Assembly: GCA_025403435.1 (NCBI GenBank)
Contig: CM046330.1
Coordinates: 13,910,239 to 13,974,238 of the forward strand
Source: Artocarpus heterophyllus
Lineage: Eukaryota > Streptophyta > Magnoliopsida > Rosales > Moraceae
Length of the DNA: 64,000 bases
Direction: 5' to 3'
Position 1 is the stretch's first letter. Each line of letters begins with the position of its first letter. Below, piece by piece: positions 21,219 through 34,203 of this stretch. A program made the position numbers and the translations under genes. The notes below the pieces were generated by a model. The model saw nothing but the letters and a program-made list of their open reading frames with translations, did not search any database and was not told the origin of the DNA.

Positions 21219-23344
21219 ATGGACACGCTCGCTTCAACCATGGTCTCCTATTTCCACCCACTAAACACACTAACCAACGCAATCACAAAAACCCATTTCC
21301 CCCAATTCCTTCCCAAACCACTTTCTCCTCCAAAACCCACCAATTTCTCCCATCGGAACCTCCATCTCCGACGGCCACTTGTGACTACGACCGTCGGAGA
21401 GACAGCGGCGACGGCCGAAAATGGAGAAGGGAAGCCAAAATTCAAGTGGGTCGAGGTGGGCCCCGGAATCACAGAAACCCAAAAGGAGGCCATTTCAAAA
21501 CTACCTCCAAAGATGACAAAACGGTGCAAGGCTTTGATGAAGCAGCTGATTTGCTTTTCTCCTTATAGCGCTTGCTTGAATGAGTTGTTGGGTGCGTGGG
21601 TGAGGATTATGAAGCCTCGGAGAGCCGATTGGCTTGCTGTTATCAAAGAATTGAAGATAATGGACAACCCACTTTATCTACAGGTTTTTTTCGCTCTAAA
21701 TTCCCTTCTTTTTTATGTTTATTTTATTCATTTATTAATTTTTTTTGGTCTGCTACAATTTCAAGATTGAAAAAATGCTGAGTTCTTGAATGGGTTTTTG
21801 CTTCACTTGTTATATGCACTGATATTAGGAAACTTTCCGGCTTCAATTTGCTTGTCTAAGGAGTGAACATTATGGATATAATATATTGTGGAGTAAAGAT
21901 AGAAGAAAGTGGACTTTGGACATGCCACATAATAGATTATATTACCTTGAATCAGTAGTTGTGATTAACTTGTATCATATTCTGCATAGATAACGTCCCC
22001 TGTTCTGTTAAGAAGTACTGAAAGTCTGCAATTGATCTTAGATAGATGTAGTTTGTAATCGTATTGACCTTTGTTTCAGTTTCTTATATATATATATATA
22101 TATATTGTATTGTATTGACCCGAGTGACTTCCTGGCATTATATTATTTCTATGTTCTTCTAGAGAGCTAACTATTAAACGCAAAAGAGTTAGGTTCTCAT
22201 AAGAGTAAGAATTGAAGGTTCCAGAGGCAAAAGTTTGAGGATAAACCAACTCTTATTTTGATCTTTGATTAGTTTTTTATCTTCTTACCGTAATTAGGCT
22301 CTCATTTCTTGTGGCTCATGGTTAAAATCATAAAGAAATTAATGGTTTATTGATAAAATTACCAAAATTGCAACTTATGAAAAAGCTCAAGGGGGAAGTT
22401 TTCAGTTGCAGGGGGCAAAGTGAGACAACTCCTCCTATTTGGGGTCCAAATTTGTAATCCCTTGGTTTTCTATCTACTGGCCAATACCATTGATCTAAAT
22501 TTGAGCTTTCTTTAAGCCTGAGTGTTAACACGGCTCTTCGCACATTTCATAGGTGGCAGAACTTGCCCTCCCAGAAGAATCTTTTGAAGCCAATATCCGT
22601 GACTATACAAAGATAATCCATAGTTTTGGGAAGCAAAATCGGCTCAAAGATGCTGAAAGAACCCTCTTAGCCATGAAAAGTAGAGGTTTCATCTGTGATC
22701 AAGTAACCTTAACCACCTTTATTCACATGTACAGCAAGGCTGGTAATCTTAGGCTTGCTGAAGAAACTTTTGAAGAGCTAAAGCTGCTTGGAGAACCGTT
22801 GGATAAACGATCATATGGCTCAATGATCATGGCCTACGTCCGAGCTGGAATGCCAGAACAGGGAGAGAATCTACTTGGAGAAATGGATACTGAAGAAATT
22901 TACGCTGGCAGCGAAGTTTACAAAGCATTGTTAAGAGCATATTCAATGATGGGTAATGCACAAGGAGCTCAAAGAGTGTTTGATGCTATTCAGCTTGCTG
23001 GTATACCGCCGGACGCTAAGTTGTGCGGGCTCCTTATAAACGCATATGGAGAATCGGGCCAAAGTGAGAAGGCGCAGGTTGCTTTCAAAAATATGTGGAG
23101 GGCAGGCCTTGAACCGAGCGATAAGTGTGTAGCTCTAGTGTTGTGTGCTTATGAGAAGGAGAATCAGCTTCAGAGGGCATTGGATTTTCTGATGGAATTG
23201 GAGAGAGATGGTATCATGGTAGGGAAAGAAGCTTCAGAAACATTGGTGGGATGGTTTCGAAAGCTTGGACTTGTGAAAGAGATTGATCTTGTTTTAAGGG
23301 AATATGCTTTGAAGGAATCTGGTTCTGAAATTCGCACTTCTTAG
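21219..23344 (+). CDS. Pentatricopeptide-repeat protein, At1g01970-like (exons 21219-21683 and 22553-23344)
   Basis: Two exons joined in phase 0 give 418 residues. Exon 1 ends ..PLYLQ before GT at 21684; exon 2 starts after AG at 22551-22552 with VAELALPEESFEANIRDYTKI. The N terminus (MDTLASTMVSYFHPL..) is Ser/Thr/Pro-rich and low in acidic residues, like a chloroplast transit peptide. Then comes the conserved block KFKWVEVGPGITETQKEAIS..KMTKRCKALMKQ, followed by about six degenerate P-type PPR units (DYTKIIHSFGKQNRLKDAERTL, LTTFIHMYSKAGNL, YGSMIMAYVRAGMPEQGENLL, YKALLRAYSMMGNAQGAQRVF, LLINAYGESGQSEKAQVAF, LVLCAYEKENQLQRALDFL). PPR proteins bind organellar RNA; the target here is unknown. The ATG at 21219 is the first in frame; the upstream open frame starts only with TTG. 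It is convergent with LBD18 and, in Arabidopsis, the homologue adjoins BIG3. Confidence 0.93.
21684..22552 (+). other. Intron of the PPR gene
   Basis: 869 bp, GT at 21684 and AG at 22551-22552, pyrimidine-poor but AT-rich before the acceptor. It contains a TA microsatellite at 22085-22106. The reading frame continues in phase 0 across it. Confidence 0.9.
22085..22106. repeat. (TA)n microsatellite in PPR intron
   Basis: About ten TA units. Confidence 0.9.
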
Positions 23345-24578
23345 CTTCTATCTCCAACCTTTTGGTCTCATCTTCTATGAGAACATAAAATGTCGTTCTC
23401 ATTTTATGGCATTCTTCTAATTGACAAAATTCTACAAATGGAAAGATCCAGCTCTAGGCCTCTAATCTTACCAACATTTTCCAACCGCCACCGATCCACC
23501 GAAATGTATTCCTTATGGTGTTTCTTGTGATTTTTATCACTTGATTTATTTTTGCACGGTAAGTAAAATATGGTGTAATAGACTCTCTGTTTCTGTTTGC
23601 TGGGGGGGACGTTGGGGATTGGTTTGAATATCCGATTAACTTGTAAAGCCTTTTCTCATTCAGTGACTTGTCTTCTTTGATGCGAGAGGAAAGCAGTAAA
23701 GAGATGCTTAAATGAACAGCTTTCCTTCTTTAAGTTTGCTAAAGAATCCAAGGAAATCTGTATCTTCAAAGCTTGTTGCTTGTTCACTTTCTTAATCTTT
23801 TGCGAGCTTTTGGTTGGATACTTGTAACATTGTACATAAAATTTAAAGCCTGTCTAGCCAATGACTTAGTTGGCCCACAAAGTGATCTGCTTTCTATTCG
23901 AAAACAGGAATAGTGTTTCACACGGGAAAAGGTTTTATATAGTATTTTTCTTGGTTTCTTGTACAAATAAGAGTGGGAGCTTAATATCTCTACAAGTTTT
24001 GAAAATTTCCAATTGCAATGGGAGCATTTATTAATAGTGTAAATTTTCCCAATTCCTGAGTAGGATAAGATGTGGGTCATTATCACATAAATGGTGCCAA
24101 TATGGTTGTAAGCCCAGCTAGTATCCGGTTTTAACTTAGCTTTTTAAAATTATAATAAAAAAATATTTCGGGGATGAAAAATATAGATGTTCGTCTTACG
24201 TGCTTTTTAACTTTGATATGATTTTTACTGAATTTAGGGTTGAAAAACATCACCGCTGGCAGGTTATCATATCCCTATCGAAAAAAGGTTCTCAAAAAAC
24301 TGGTTTAGCTTCTCCTAGGCAGCTTTGGGGATGGCTTTCTGCGCTTTCTAGACAAAAGTAAAATGACGTTAAAACTGAATGGGAGTTTCATTAGCATTTC
24401 AGCAAGAGAAATGGAGAAAAGAATAAAAAGAAGATATGAACAAATATATATATAAATATGGATCAGTCATTAACGTCACTTGCCCGTTGAAAACCACCTA
24501 AAAATTAAGCTGCCTTTTTCTAGAAGTATCTGATCATGACCAACAAAGAACTTTAGGCAAGCAGTTTTGTGTATCAGG
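23345..24578. other. Convergent 3' flanks of PPR and LBD18 genes
   Basis: The interval holds the 3' untranslated regions of two convergent genes. No further ORF is convincing; the 100-codon frame at 23784-24086 has no recognisable domain. Confidence 0.6.
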
Positions 24579-26757
24579 TCAGGCATCAGTCTCGTTTTTG
24601 AGAGACGGAGATTGCGAAGCATTGGAACATGGCACAGATCCATGTGGCGGTGAGCCATGTCTGTGGAGAAGTTCGCGAGCCAAAGCCTGAAGATCACCAC
24701 CACCACTACCACTTGATGATGAGCCACTTGAGCCACCAAATTGCCGAGGGTCTAACTGCCGCTGCTGCATGGCCCATGGCTGCACAATAGGTTCGAAAAG
24801 TGACGACAAATCGTATGTTGCGGGCACGGTGGAGGCGGATGGAAGGTCGGCAATTGAGAGCTGCGGGGGGTTGAGCGCTGTTGGTGGGGGCTGCGGAGCA
24901 GGTGGTGGCGGTGGAAGCTCCAATGTTGCTAAGTGGGCTTGCAAGTAGGAGAGTTCTGTTTGTAAACTCACCACCTGCGCAAACAAAATTATTAAAGAAA
25001 AAAAAAAGAGAAATTATTAAGTTAATTAGCTTAATTACCAATAACTTTCAACCCCAGCACCCAAGAGAATAAAGAGAAGAAATTTTTTATTTATTTGATG
25101 TTTCCTTCAGAGTTGATAAATAAATCATTATACGAATAAAAGTCAGGTATAACACATCTTTGAGTGCTATATGTCTATGCAATTTTTTGCACATTTTGGT
25201 GCCATTTCGTATTCTCAAATAAAGGGCATAAATAAACCCTTAAAAAAAAGTGCATAAATATCTTCAAGAAAAAGTAAAAAAATATATATATAATTTTAGC
25301 CAAAGGTAACGCTTCTTGCCTTTGTTCATACTAAATCAGTGCTTAAGATACGAGCCTTATACATGGAATTGCCAACATTTAAAGAATTCTAAAGGAAAGG
25401 GAAGAAGTGGAGACAAAATTTATACTCAAGATATATACTTATATATGATTATTAGTTTTACTATTATATTTATATTTTTATACCTTTCGTTTTAGATTAA
25501 TTCAAAAACTACACCTTTTGTTTTTTATCTCATCGAATGTATACCTTATATTTAAATTTAATATACAAATCTATACTATCAATAAATAACTTTGATCTTT
25601 AAAATAACTAAATTATCTTTAAATGAAAGAGAACAAAATTAAAACTTTAAAACTTTAAGAAGAAAACAAAAAAAAAAACATACAAAACACTCATTTTTTA
25701 GAGTGTCCTATACAATTTTTTTTATATTAAAAACCTTAGTATAAAGTTTTTTTTTTTAAAAGTTTTTAAGGTTCTCTTATTTTAAACTAGAGAGTATTTT
25801 AGACAGTTTCTCGAGTCAAAATTGAATGCTGATCGAGAAATGGTTTAACGTTATATGTTAAATCCAATATGAAGGTATACATTCGATGAAATCAAAAGTT
25901 AAAAGTATATTGTTTGAATAAATCTAAGATATAAAGTATAAAAAAGTAAATAACTCAATAATTTATATAATTGATTTTGAAAGTTATTAAAAGATGTATA
26001 ACAATTTTATATCGTTATCCAAAATTTTAGTTCCATCTATTTAAGATTCTTATCATGAAAATATGTGCATAAAAAAACTTATGTATAATATATATATTTA
26101 TATATATTAAATTAAGAGTCTGTGTAACTGAAAGATTTATTTATTTTGCTGAGGTGGATATATAATAGATTTCAGGCACATCTTAGAACAAGGAAAAACA
26201 TGGATTATATATGATGATCAGATGAAATAGCTAGTAAATTATTGAAAAAAAAAAAAAAGAAGAAGAATGGGTCACTTATACTCCTCCCAAAACTTAAATT
26301 ATCAAGTTAAACAACACTTAAATTATAAAAAAGAAATAAGGAAATGGAAGAATTATCTCTCTCACTCTTTTCTAGAACAAGAAAACTCACTAGAATGAGA
26401 GGATGACAAGATTATCCCTACTCATTGTGCCGCAACTAGGAGAAGCAATAATTAGCAGAATGGATAATATAGGAATTAAAGTGACTCATGTCCCTAAACA
26501 AAAGTTTGAATTAATTCCAAGAGGCAACAAACCGACCATTTCCTTAATACCAGCAAAGGCTAGAATTTGCACAAAAATTGGCACAAACCATGGGCTAATA
26601 ACATATTGTATTAAATCTTAACCGCCGACCACATTATTTGTTAATCTAATAAACGTTCTAGATTTCAGTAAAGCACAAAACTGTCCCCTTAGCATCTAAC
26701 CCAGCATTCCCCCCATATTCTTCCTTAATTCTCCATCCATAATTTGCTTGTATATAA

Positions 26758-26798
<41 letters not shown>

Positions 26799-27589
26799 AT
26801 TTTTGCCACCAAAGTTTCTCTCTCTATAGTTATAAGACCAAAAGAAACAGATTTCCCTCCCTTTAGCCCTTACACAAGGACACCACTCCTATAACTAAGG
26901 GCATGGTGCCCCCATACCCTTTTGTTGCACCTTAATATTACACGTAATAACCATTGCCCCAAAAGCAACAGGAAGCAAAATGACCAAAAAAAAAACAATG
27001 ATCCAAATTTAATCAGAATACAACATTATAAGGGCCATTCCCAAAACCCAATATCAAGACATTAAAGCTAAAAAAAAAAAAAAACGGAGATGATGAAATA
27101 GTATATATTTCAACCGAAAATGACAAAAATAATCACCTATGAGCAAAAAATTTGATGAATAACAACAACAGTAGTAGTAATAAGATATGATAATTCATAA
27201 CCAATAATAATTATAATATACTCATAAAAATGATGACGAAGATTATTGAAAATTACCTGTTGTTGAAGAGCGAAAATATGAGCGACGCAGCCGTAGACGG
27301 GGTCACGGAGGCGTGCCTGGGCCTCGTAGCAGACGGTGACGACGGCGTCGAGGCGCTTGTGGATGGGGATGTGGAGGAGGAGCTTGGACACGTTGCTGGC
27401 TCCGAAGACTTTGTGCACCGCCGCGAAGTGGGCTGCTCCTTGCTCCGAGTCGAAGTAAGGCGCGAATATGCAACCTGGCACGCACTTCCTCCTCAAGAAC
27501 TTGCACGCGCCGCACGGCCCGCCTCCTCCCCCTCCCCCTCCCCCTCCTCCGCCGCTACCACTGCTACTAGGGTTTTGGTTTGCGTTCAT
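24579..27589 (-). CDS. LBD18: LOB-domain transcription factor, LBD18-like (exons 27589-27257 and 24974-24579)
   Basis: Two exons, phase-0 junction, 242 residues. Exon 1 starts [10 protein letters not shown] (the frame runs five codons upstream to a TTG only), followed by a polyglycine run and the LOB domain: zinc-binding [15 protein letters not shown] (C-x2-C-x6-C-x3-C), the GAS block [17 protein letters not shown], then [22 protein letters not shown] and a Leu-zipper-like helix that crosses the junction ([20 protein letters not shown]). Exon 2 has a proline-rich stretch, [30 protein letters not shown] and [17 protein letters not shown], all typical of LBD18. Donor GTAATT at 27256 and acceptor TTTGCGCAG ending at 24975 are good. 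In Arabidopsis LBD18 acts in the nucleus downstream of ARF7/ARF19 in auxin-driven lateral root formation and with LBD30 in xylem differentiation; function here is inferred. Confidence 0.95.
24975..27256 (-). other. Large intron of the LBD18-like gene
   Basis: 2282 bp, GT-AG on the minus strand. AT-rich, with a CT microsatellite (26762-26791). A 72-codon plus-strand frame at 26403-26621 has no known domain and is not called a gene. Confidence 0.9.
26762..26791. repeat. (CT)n microsatellite in LBD18 intron
   Basis: About 14 CT units. Confidence 0.95.
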
Positions 27590-28126
27590 ATCTCTCTCTA
27601 TCAATATCTTTTTTTTTAGTTAGAGCTTGATGTTTGCTTGAAATTTTTCTGGGTATAATAAGGGATCAAAAAATACATGTGTTACGTGAAGGAAATAATG
27701 GGTTGGGGGATAATATAGTTTCTGGGTTTGGCTTGGTGGTGATTTTTTTTTTTTTTTTCGGTGGGTGTGGGGGGATTTGGGTATGGTTTAAGTGGGGACG
27801 ATTAAAAACGCTAGAGAAAGAGAAGTCTTAATGGCCACGCGAGAGAGCAAAGGCTTAATACCCACATTTAACTGCTTGCGTGAAGCAAACATGCGATAAG
27901 CCCTAGCTAGCAATTGTACTCTCTCTCATCAAACAAACTGATTTTGCTTTTTCTCTTTTTTGATTCTCTCTCTCTATCTCGTGAATTTTCTTATGTAGCA
28001 CAACTCATGATCCATATTCTCCTTTTTCTCTCTTTGCTTTAATACATATTTATGACATGTAATGTGTATCTTTGTGGTTTTCTGTGGGAATTTTTTTTTT
28101 TTTTTTTTTGTGCAATTTATATCTGA

Positions 28127-28170
28127 ATATATATATATACACATATATATATATATATGTGTGTGTGTGT
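28127..28170. repeat. (TA)n-(TG)n compound microsatellite
   Basis: TA runs either side of a short ACACA, followed by six TG units. Confidence 0.9.
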
Positions 28171-28916
28171 CTTTTTTGCAAAGAAAAAAAAAAGCAAACG
28201 GATTTTAGAAAATCGAAACGTGTAGAGGAGACTGTCTACATTTGCCACTCTGCGTGTTTTAAGCTGCGTGGAGGGCAAAAGACGCCAACTCTCTCTCTCT
28301 CCCAACGTTGAAAATGACTTAGTTTTTTCCTTACTTTCCTTTTCCACATAAAAAGACAAAAGAAGCCCGTTTTTGAAAATGACAGGAATACCCACCTTTT
28401 TTTTTTTGGTCCTGAAACCATGTTAATTTGCATTAACTGTATTCAGTGGTGGCTAATAAATGACATGGCCATGCCCATTTGAGTAACTTGCAATACGAAG
28501 CAATTAGGCTTGTTATTGAGTGGAGGGGAGTGCTACCCAGTTAATAATAACCGTGCAATTAGTTAATTAGGGAATTGGGATGGCCTGGTCAAAAAATATT
28601 AATAGACACCGTGAGATGCTGGTTAATAATTGCAGTGGTTGGTAGAAAAGTTAAAACTATATGGTTGTATCTATATATTATAACACGTAAGAGCTTTATA
28701 CTGTTTACAATTAAAATTATACGGTTGAAATCATAACCCAAACACACTATATATGTTTTTGTATAACAATATGCACACTAGAAACCGGGGGAAAAGGATG
28801 GATCAAGATGAAAATGTTAGTGGACTTATAATCAAAAGTCTTTATTGCCATCATTACTAAGATCTAAGAGATGACATGAAGATGTTTACAGAGCCAGAAT
28901 GGTTGGGATATTGATA

Positions 28917-28936
28917 TGATGATGATGATGATGATA
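28917..28936. repeat. (GAT)n microsatellite
   Basis: Six or seven GAT units. Confidence 0.85.
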
Positions 28937-29710
28937 TCAGTGGTGATGACAACGAGGAGGGTGAAGACAATGACGGGAGTGAATTTAAGTAATGGTATAA
29001 ACAACAATAATTCTGATGGTTGGTGTTCTTGTTTGTAGCTTATATGATCATTACGTTTCATCAAAAGGACGAGGAAGAAAAAGGGAAAAAAAAAAAAACT
29101 GTAAGATCATGACCTTTAGGGAAAAGTCAGGTCCACTCCAGTTAGTATGTGCCGCAAAAATTGCCACACCAAAGTTACTTTTATACAGTAATTTTATTTT
29201 ATTATTTTTTAAACCTTAATAAAGGATTCAAATTCTACGTCTTATACTATAGCGTGAAATTACTATGACATCGTTACACTGTTTGGTTCACTTGTATAGT
29301 GATTTTTATTCCTTAGTTTTTTCATAATTATTTTGTCTGTAATATGATATATTCGTTTTACTAATTAGCAATATATGCATATGATGATTACTTCCCCAAG
29401 TCTAGATCGTTTCATGTTTTCATGTATGTATGTAATGTTATATAGATTTATTGGTCATACGCTTACAACTTGTATACATGTGCCTATAGAATTAACAAAA
29501 AAGACTAAATTTAAGAGAAATTAAAAGTTAAACCTATTTCTAATCCTTTTATGCAGTCCTTGAAGCATATATACGTCATAACATCATATGCGTGGATTAA
29601 GCTAGCTAACCATAAGTACGTTTATGGAAATTTATTCATAATATATTGATCATACAAACGGCTGAAAAACAAATTAAAAATATATAGATTGACGCACCAA
29701 TTATTTATAT

Positions 29711-29830
29711 GTGGCAAGATTGCTCCTTCCCTTTGGTAATATAAGGTCCTGAGTTTAAGTTCATTCCATCACAACAACCTGGGCATTTGGGAGTCGCAAC
29801 CTGTGAGAATTTCATATGCCACACAAAATG
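29711..29830 (+). repeat. Possible tRNA-derived SINE fragment
   Basis: A Pol III A-box-like tggcaagattg (29712) and a B-box-like ggtcctgagtttaagttc (29745) sit at tRNA-like spacing. No poly-A or poly-T tail or target duplication was found. Confidence 0.3.
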
Positions 29831-30829
29831 CAGTACGGTCTTCTCGAAATTTTATGCGAGTTATATCCTCTGATTTGATAATGTTTTATTTAGAAACATT
29901 TTAATCCCGATTTGGAGGCATCTTTTCATTGTTTTCTAGCATTAAATGGCGTTTTTGATATGCTAGATTTGTTTTTTAATGATGTTTTATATGGTCTTGG
30001 TGCTGTGAGTCTTTCGATTTAAGTGAATCTAGGTTTTTTCTATCAATTATAGAGGTTTTTTCAAAGAGTTATGTGTGGGTTTGATTGATTGTGTCTCTAC
30101 TTGTTTTTAGAATTCGTGCATACGTCTATTTTCCTTAAGCGCTATTCGAATTTATTAGAAAACGAATTATTTATGAAGTTGTTTAGAAGAGTAGTTTAAA
30201 TCGACAGTTTGATGTATAAACAGTATAAAAATCTCACATATTTAAACTGATGATTAAAACTATTCTCTCAAATATCATATATGTGTTTCGGTCCTAGTTT
30301 GGTTGGTTTCCTTTTGTGTATGCTTTTTTTTTTTTTAAATTTGGAATATATCCCTTAAAAAAAAAAACTTTAACGTGCATTTCTTAATGGGAACTTTAGA
30401 ATGAAACATTCAGTACCAGTCCACTTTAAATGTATCCTATTTAACTATATACGCTTTTTTTTCCGTAGGCATCATAGCGTACTTTAGAAAAGTTTCCAAC
30501 GAAGAGAGAGAATATCATACATATGTACCTATTGGTTGGTATACCTTTCACATTTTATAAGTAATAAAATCAAGCAATTTTATCTAACCCCATAAAATTA
30601 TAACGTCATTGTTAATAAAACAGTAAGATCTAATATAAAAAATATACTAATATTATATTAGGGTTTACAATTTTATAAGTGGTGAAGGTTATGAGAATAA
30701 AAAAGATTTTTCAACAAAATCACTTTGATCTACTAGTTAAAGCTATATGATCAAGGCCCCTCAATATATATATATATGAACTCAACTGAATTCATTTATT
30801 CCCATACTACTCATAATATTTTAATCAAA

Positions 30830-31115
30830 AATTGCAGCAAATTCATTTTTGAAAACTTTGCAGTAAATATCAGGTTTTGAAAAAATTTATAATAAATAAC
30901 AGATTTATATTGTGAATAATATATTGACCTCTTTATCTATTGTGTAAAGCATTTTTATTTATATAATTATAGACTTAAGTTACAAATATTTTATTTACTC
31001 TCTTGTTTATATTGTAAATAAACTATTTATATTGTAAATCTATTATTTACTACAAATAATTTCAAAATCAACTATTTATTTTAAAAAGTTTTAAAAAAAT
31101 TGCTATTTCTCTCTT
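30830..31115. repeat. Dispersed AT-rich repeat, copy C
   Basis: It contains cagtaaatatcaggttttgaaaa, ataataaataacagatttat, ctattatttactacaaat, ttcaaaatcaactattta and ends aaaaaattgctatttct, matching copies A and B in order. Confidence 0.5.
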
Positions 31116-31213
31116 TCTTAAAACCTTCAAAACATTGAAGAAAGAAATAATTTAAATAAAAGATGACTGGTTTATAATTGTTATATTCATTATTCTTTGG
31201 GGAAAGATTAATA

Positions 31214-31619
31214 GGCCGTTTGGTACTTAGGTTTAAAATCGTTTAAAACAATTCAAATTGTAAATGTGGTTCAAACTTGCATTTGTTGGCGTAATAACTA
31301 AGGCCAGTTTAAACTGTGGAGGTGGTTTTAAAATGACCTAAGCTCCTAAAATTTAAACTTTTTTCGCCCTTCAAATTCACATGATTTGGACCATTTTCTA
31401 TAATAGAAACATTTCTCATTCTCATTTTTCTTTCATAAACAATAATTTTCTAAACACCAGTTTAAGTTTTAAACTTGATATGATGTTTTATTCTCGTTTT
31501 AATCACTTATGTTTCAAACGTCAGTTTAAAACACAGTTTAACTTATACAATTTAAAACTCACATTTCAAATCATAGAATTTTAAACAGCACTATTTTAAA
31601 CCTGTGTACCAAATCAACC
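31214..31619. mobile_element. MITE with about 26-bp terminal inverted repeats
   Basis: The left end starts ggccgtttggtac then aggtttaaaat; the right end read in reverse is ggttgatttggtac, then aggtttaaaat. The flanks show a 3-bp direct repeat ata (31211-31213 and 31620-31622). The 406-bp interior has no transposase. Size, GGCC...TTTGGTAC ends and a 3-bp duplication fit a PIF/Harbinger (Tourist-like) or hAT-related miniature element; the superfamily is uncertain. Confidence 0.75.
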
Positions 31620-32164
31620 ATAAATGCATATATACCTTTTTGCCTTGGATATTGATTCCGTAGTTAGTACTGAGTTTCGTCCCAAAAATATGGTCTCTAA
31701 ATTAAATACCACATTAATTAATACTGACTAGATCCGCGTGGATTTTCTTTTTGATCAGCGTTATTTAACTTTCCCAATGTTTCTTTTTATTTTTTAACCA
31801 AATTACATGAATAAAGGATTGTTGAAATTGGTTTGATGCGATCCAGGTATTGCTTTCCATGCAAAACCTTTGACCAAATGGGAGCCACAATATTGTGATA
31901 AATATCCAGCTAATTTAGAGCTGCAATTTTTTTTTAAAAAAAACTAGAAAAATCACTCACACATGGCGTATGTGTATGTACAGTGTAATTTAAGAAATTG
32001 CCAAAATAAAATCCTTCCCGTAAAAGGCTAAATTATTTTGAGGAAATACGCATACAATTAAGTGAAAATAAAAATAAAAAAAGAAAATGTTTTGCAATAT
32101 ATCCTCGCACTTCCATAAATGTAAAAGCCTGGTGACTTGGATCAATATTATTTTTATAGAGTTG

Positions 32165-32190
32165 ATATATATATATATATATACATATAT
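32165..32190. repeat. (TA)n microsatellite
   Basis: About ten TA units with one interruption. Confidence 0.85.
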
Positions 32191-34179
32191 CAATTTTATA
32201 AAAATATTGGAGTTTAATTCCCACAAAAATAATGCATATAATAATTACCCTTTAGATTTTTTTTTCGCTAATTATTTTACTTTATAAATATTAGGCCTGA
32301 TTTATAATACAAAATGGTACAAATTGAGTCTAGCACCATACATAAAGTCTATTATTCCCTAAAATTTATGAAATATAGTTATTAACATATTATGTTACGT
32401 ATAAATAAAACTAAAAAAAATATATTCGAAAACCAATTATTTGGCTTAGAAACTCTAGCATTTTTCTAATTCATTCATTCGCGTCATAAAAGAACAATCC
32501 CCTATATGGTAAAAGCAAAGGAAGAGGTCAAAAGCCCAAGTTCGGCGTTCAAAGACCCAACGAGAGCAGCGCCAATCTGAGAGCGCCACGTATGAGTCGG
32601 TGACCACGAACGTAACGGCCCTGCAAGAACATGACCTCATCTTGGAAATCCGGTCCCACCCGCCGTTCACTTGAAGACAAAGTAACGTCCCATTTTTCCA
32701 ACTTGTCAAAAAAATGCCATGCATTATTATTTAAAAAAATAAAAAAAACTTTTTTCTTTTGAGATAAAAGATAAAAGTAAAAAGTGGGGTTCTTTCGTTT
32801 AAAAGTATGAAGATAAATAGAGAGTTTCGTATAATGTTTAAAATTATAAATATTATAATATATAATAATTTTTTTATTATAATACGTGGGAGATTTATTT
32901 TTTACTCAAACAAGAAGCTGCTTTTATATAAAAAGTTGATTAGGTTGAATTTTGTTTTAAATTATTAACCAAAAGAAAGGAAAAGTAAAAGAGAGAAGTC
33001 GTAGTTGTGACAGGTCGTAACGGCGTGTCACCGCGCCGTCCGGTTATTGTCTAATCAGTGTGCTGTGAAGACGAAGCATTGACAGAAGCTTCAGTCCCAC
33101 CATTTGACCTACACGTGTCCTGCTTTCGAGGTGTGATGACCGGTTGCTTACGTTTTAAACAGTTGCATACATTCATCTCCCCTCTGTTCCTCTGTACCCT
33201 CTCTCCCTCTCTCACTCTCTCTCTAATTCTCTTTTTGCCAAATGAATTGAAACAATTCTGAAAGAATTACTTTTTTTTTTTTTTTTCCTGTTGAGAAAAT
33301 ATAAGTTATCTTAGTCACGTGTAACAACACACACGCGAACAAGATTCTATTTATGACGGCGTGTACGTATGAATTATTGAGTAATACACCATGAACAAGA
33401 CACCATCTAGTGTCGTCGCCTAACACTAATGGAGTGGTGCGGTGGGTTCGTGGTTACATGTTCGGGTGTTGGGTTTATCTTAAAGGTAATATTAAATGTG
33501 AATTTGTGTTATTTAACAAAAAAATTTAAACGCGCTAAGCTGTTTCTTATCAATTTAATACTCGATTTAAAATGTGTGGCATGATAATCTCATGTGTACT
33601 TTTACTGTTAACACATGTTACAAGATAGAACGAAAAATATAATTTTATGAAATATAATATGATTCTTATAAAATTTTATGAAAAATGTTGGAAAAAAATT
33701 TAGGAGAAATGACTGTCCACCTTAGACCATGAGTAGCTCCGCCCTTGTTTGAAAGACCCTTTGATGATATTCTATCTCTAGTGGCTTTCTCCCTGGAATT
33801 TCATTTATAAATAAAAAAGTGTGGCAATTATGTATAAAATTGCTCTAAAAAAGTTTTTTTCCCTTCCCCTTTTCGGTTGATGGACCTTCATTTTTCTAAT
33901 TAAGGATGAATATTAGCAAAAGGCGTTAGTATTTATGAATTTGTTACACACTTTTTACATCTTTGATGAACTCAAAAACAAATGTTATACTTTCTGAACA
34001 AAACCCACATTTATTTGAATTTCCAATAGATTAATAGAAAAAGGACAATAAAGTAACAAATACTAAAAGGAATTTAAAAACAATGTATTATACTATTAAT
34101 CTAGTTTAATTTTTTTTATTTAACTCAATCCCTCTCCAACAGTTTTATTTTTTTAATCGAGTCCTTACGCATACGGTAC

Positions 34180-34203
34180 TCTTCTTCTTCTTCTTCTTCT
34201 TTT
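34180..34203. repeat. (CTT)n microsatellite
   Basis: About seven CTT units followed by a T run. Confidence 0.85.

Larger units (their letters stand above)
27590..30829. other. Upstream flank of the LBD18 gene and intergenic DNA
   Basis: The first 200-300 bp are presumably the LBD18 5' leader and promoter. Beyond them the DNA is AT-rich with microsatellites at 28127-28170 and 28917-28936 and a possible SINE at 29711-29830. No gene was found. Confidence 0.5.

Noticed and set aside
27230..27619. 129-codon plus-strand ORF
   Set aside because: Antisense shadow of LBD18 exon 1.
32455..32724. 89-codon minus-strand ORF in a GC-richer island
   Set aside because: No known motif, no neighbouring exon or splice partner; could be promoter DNA.
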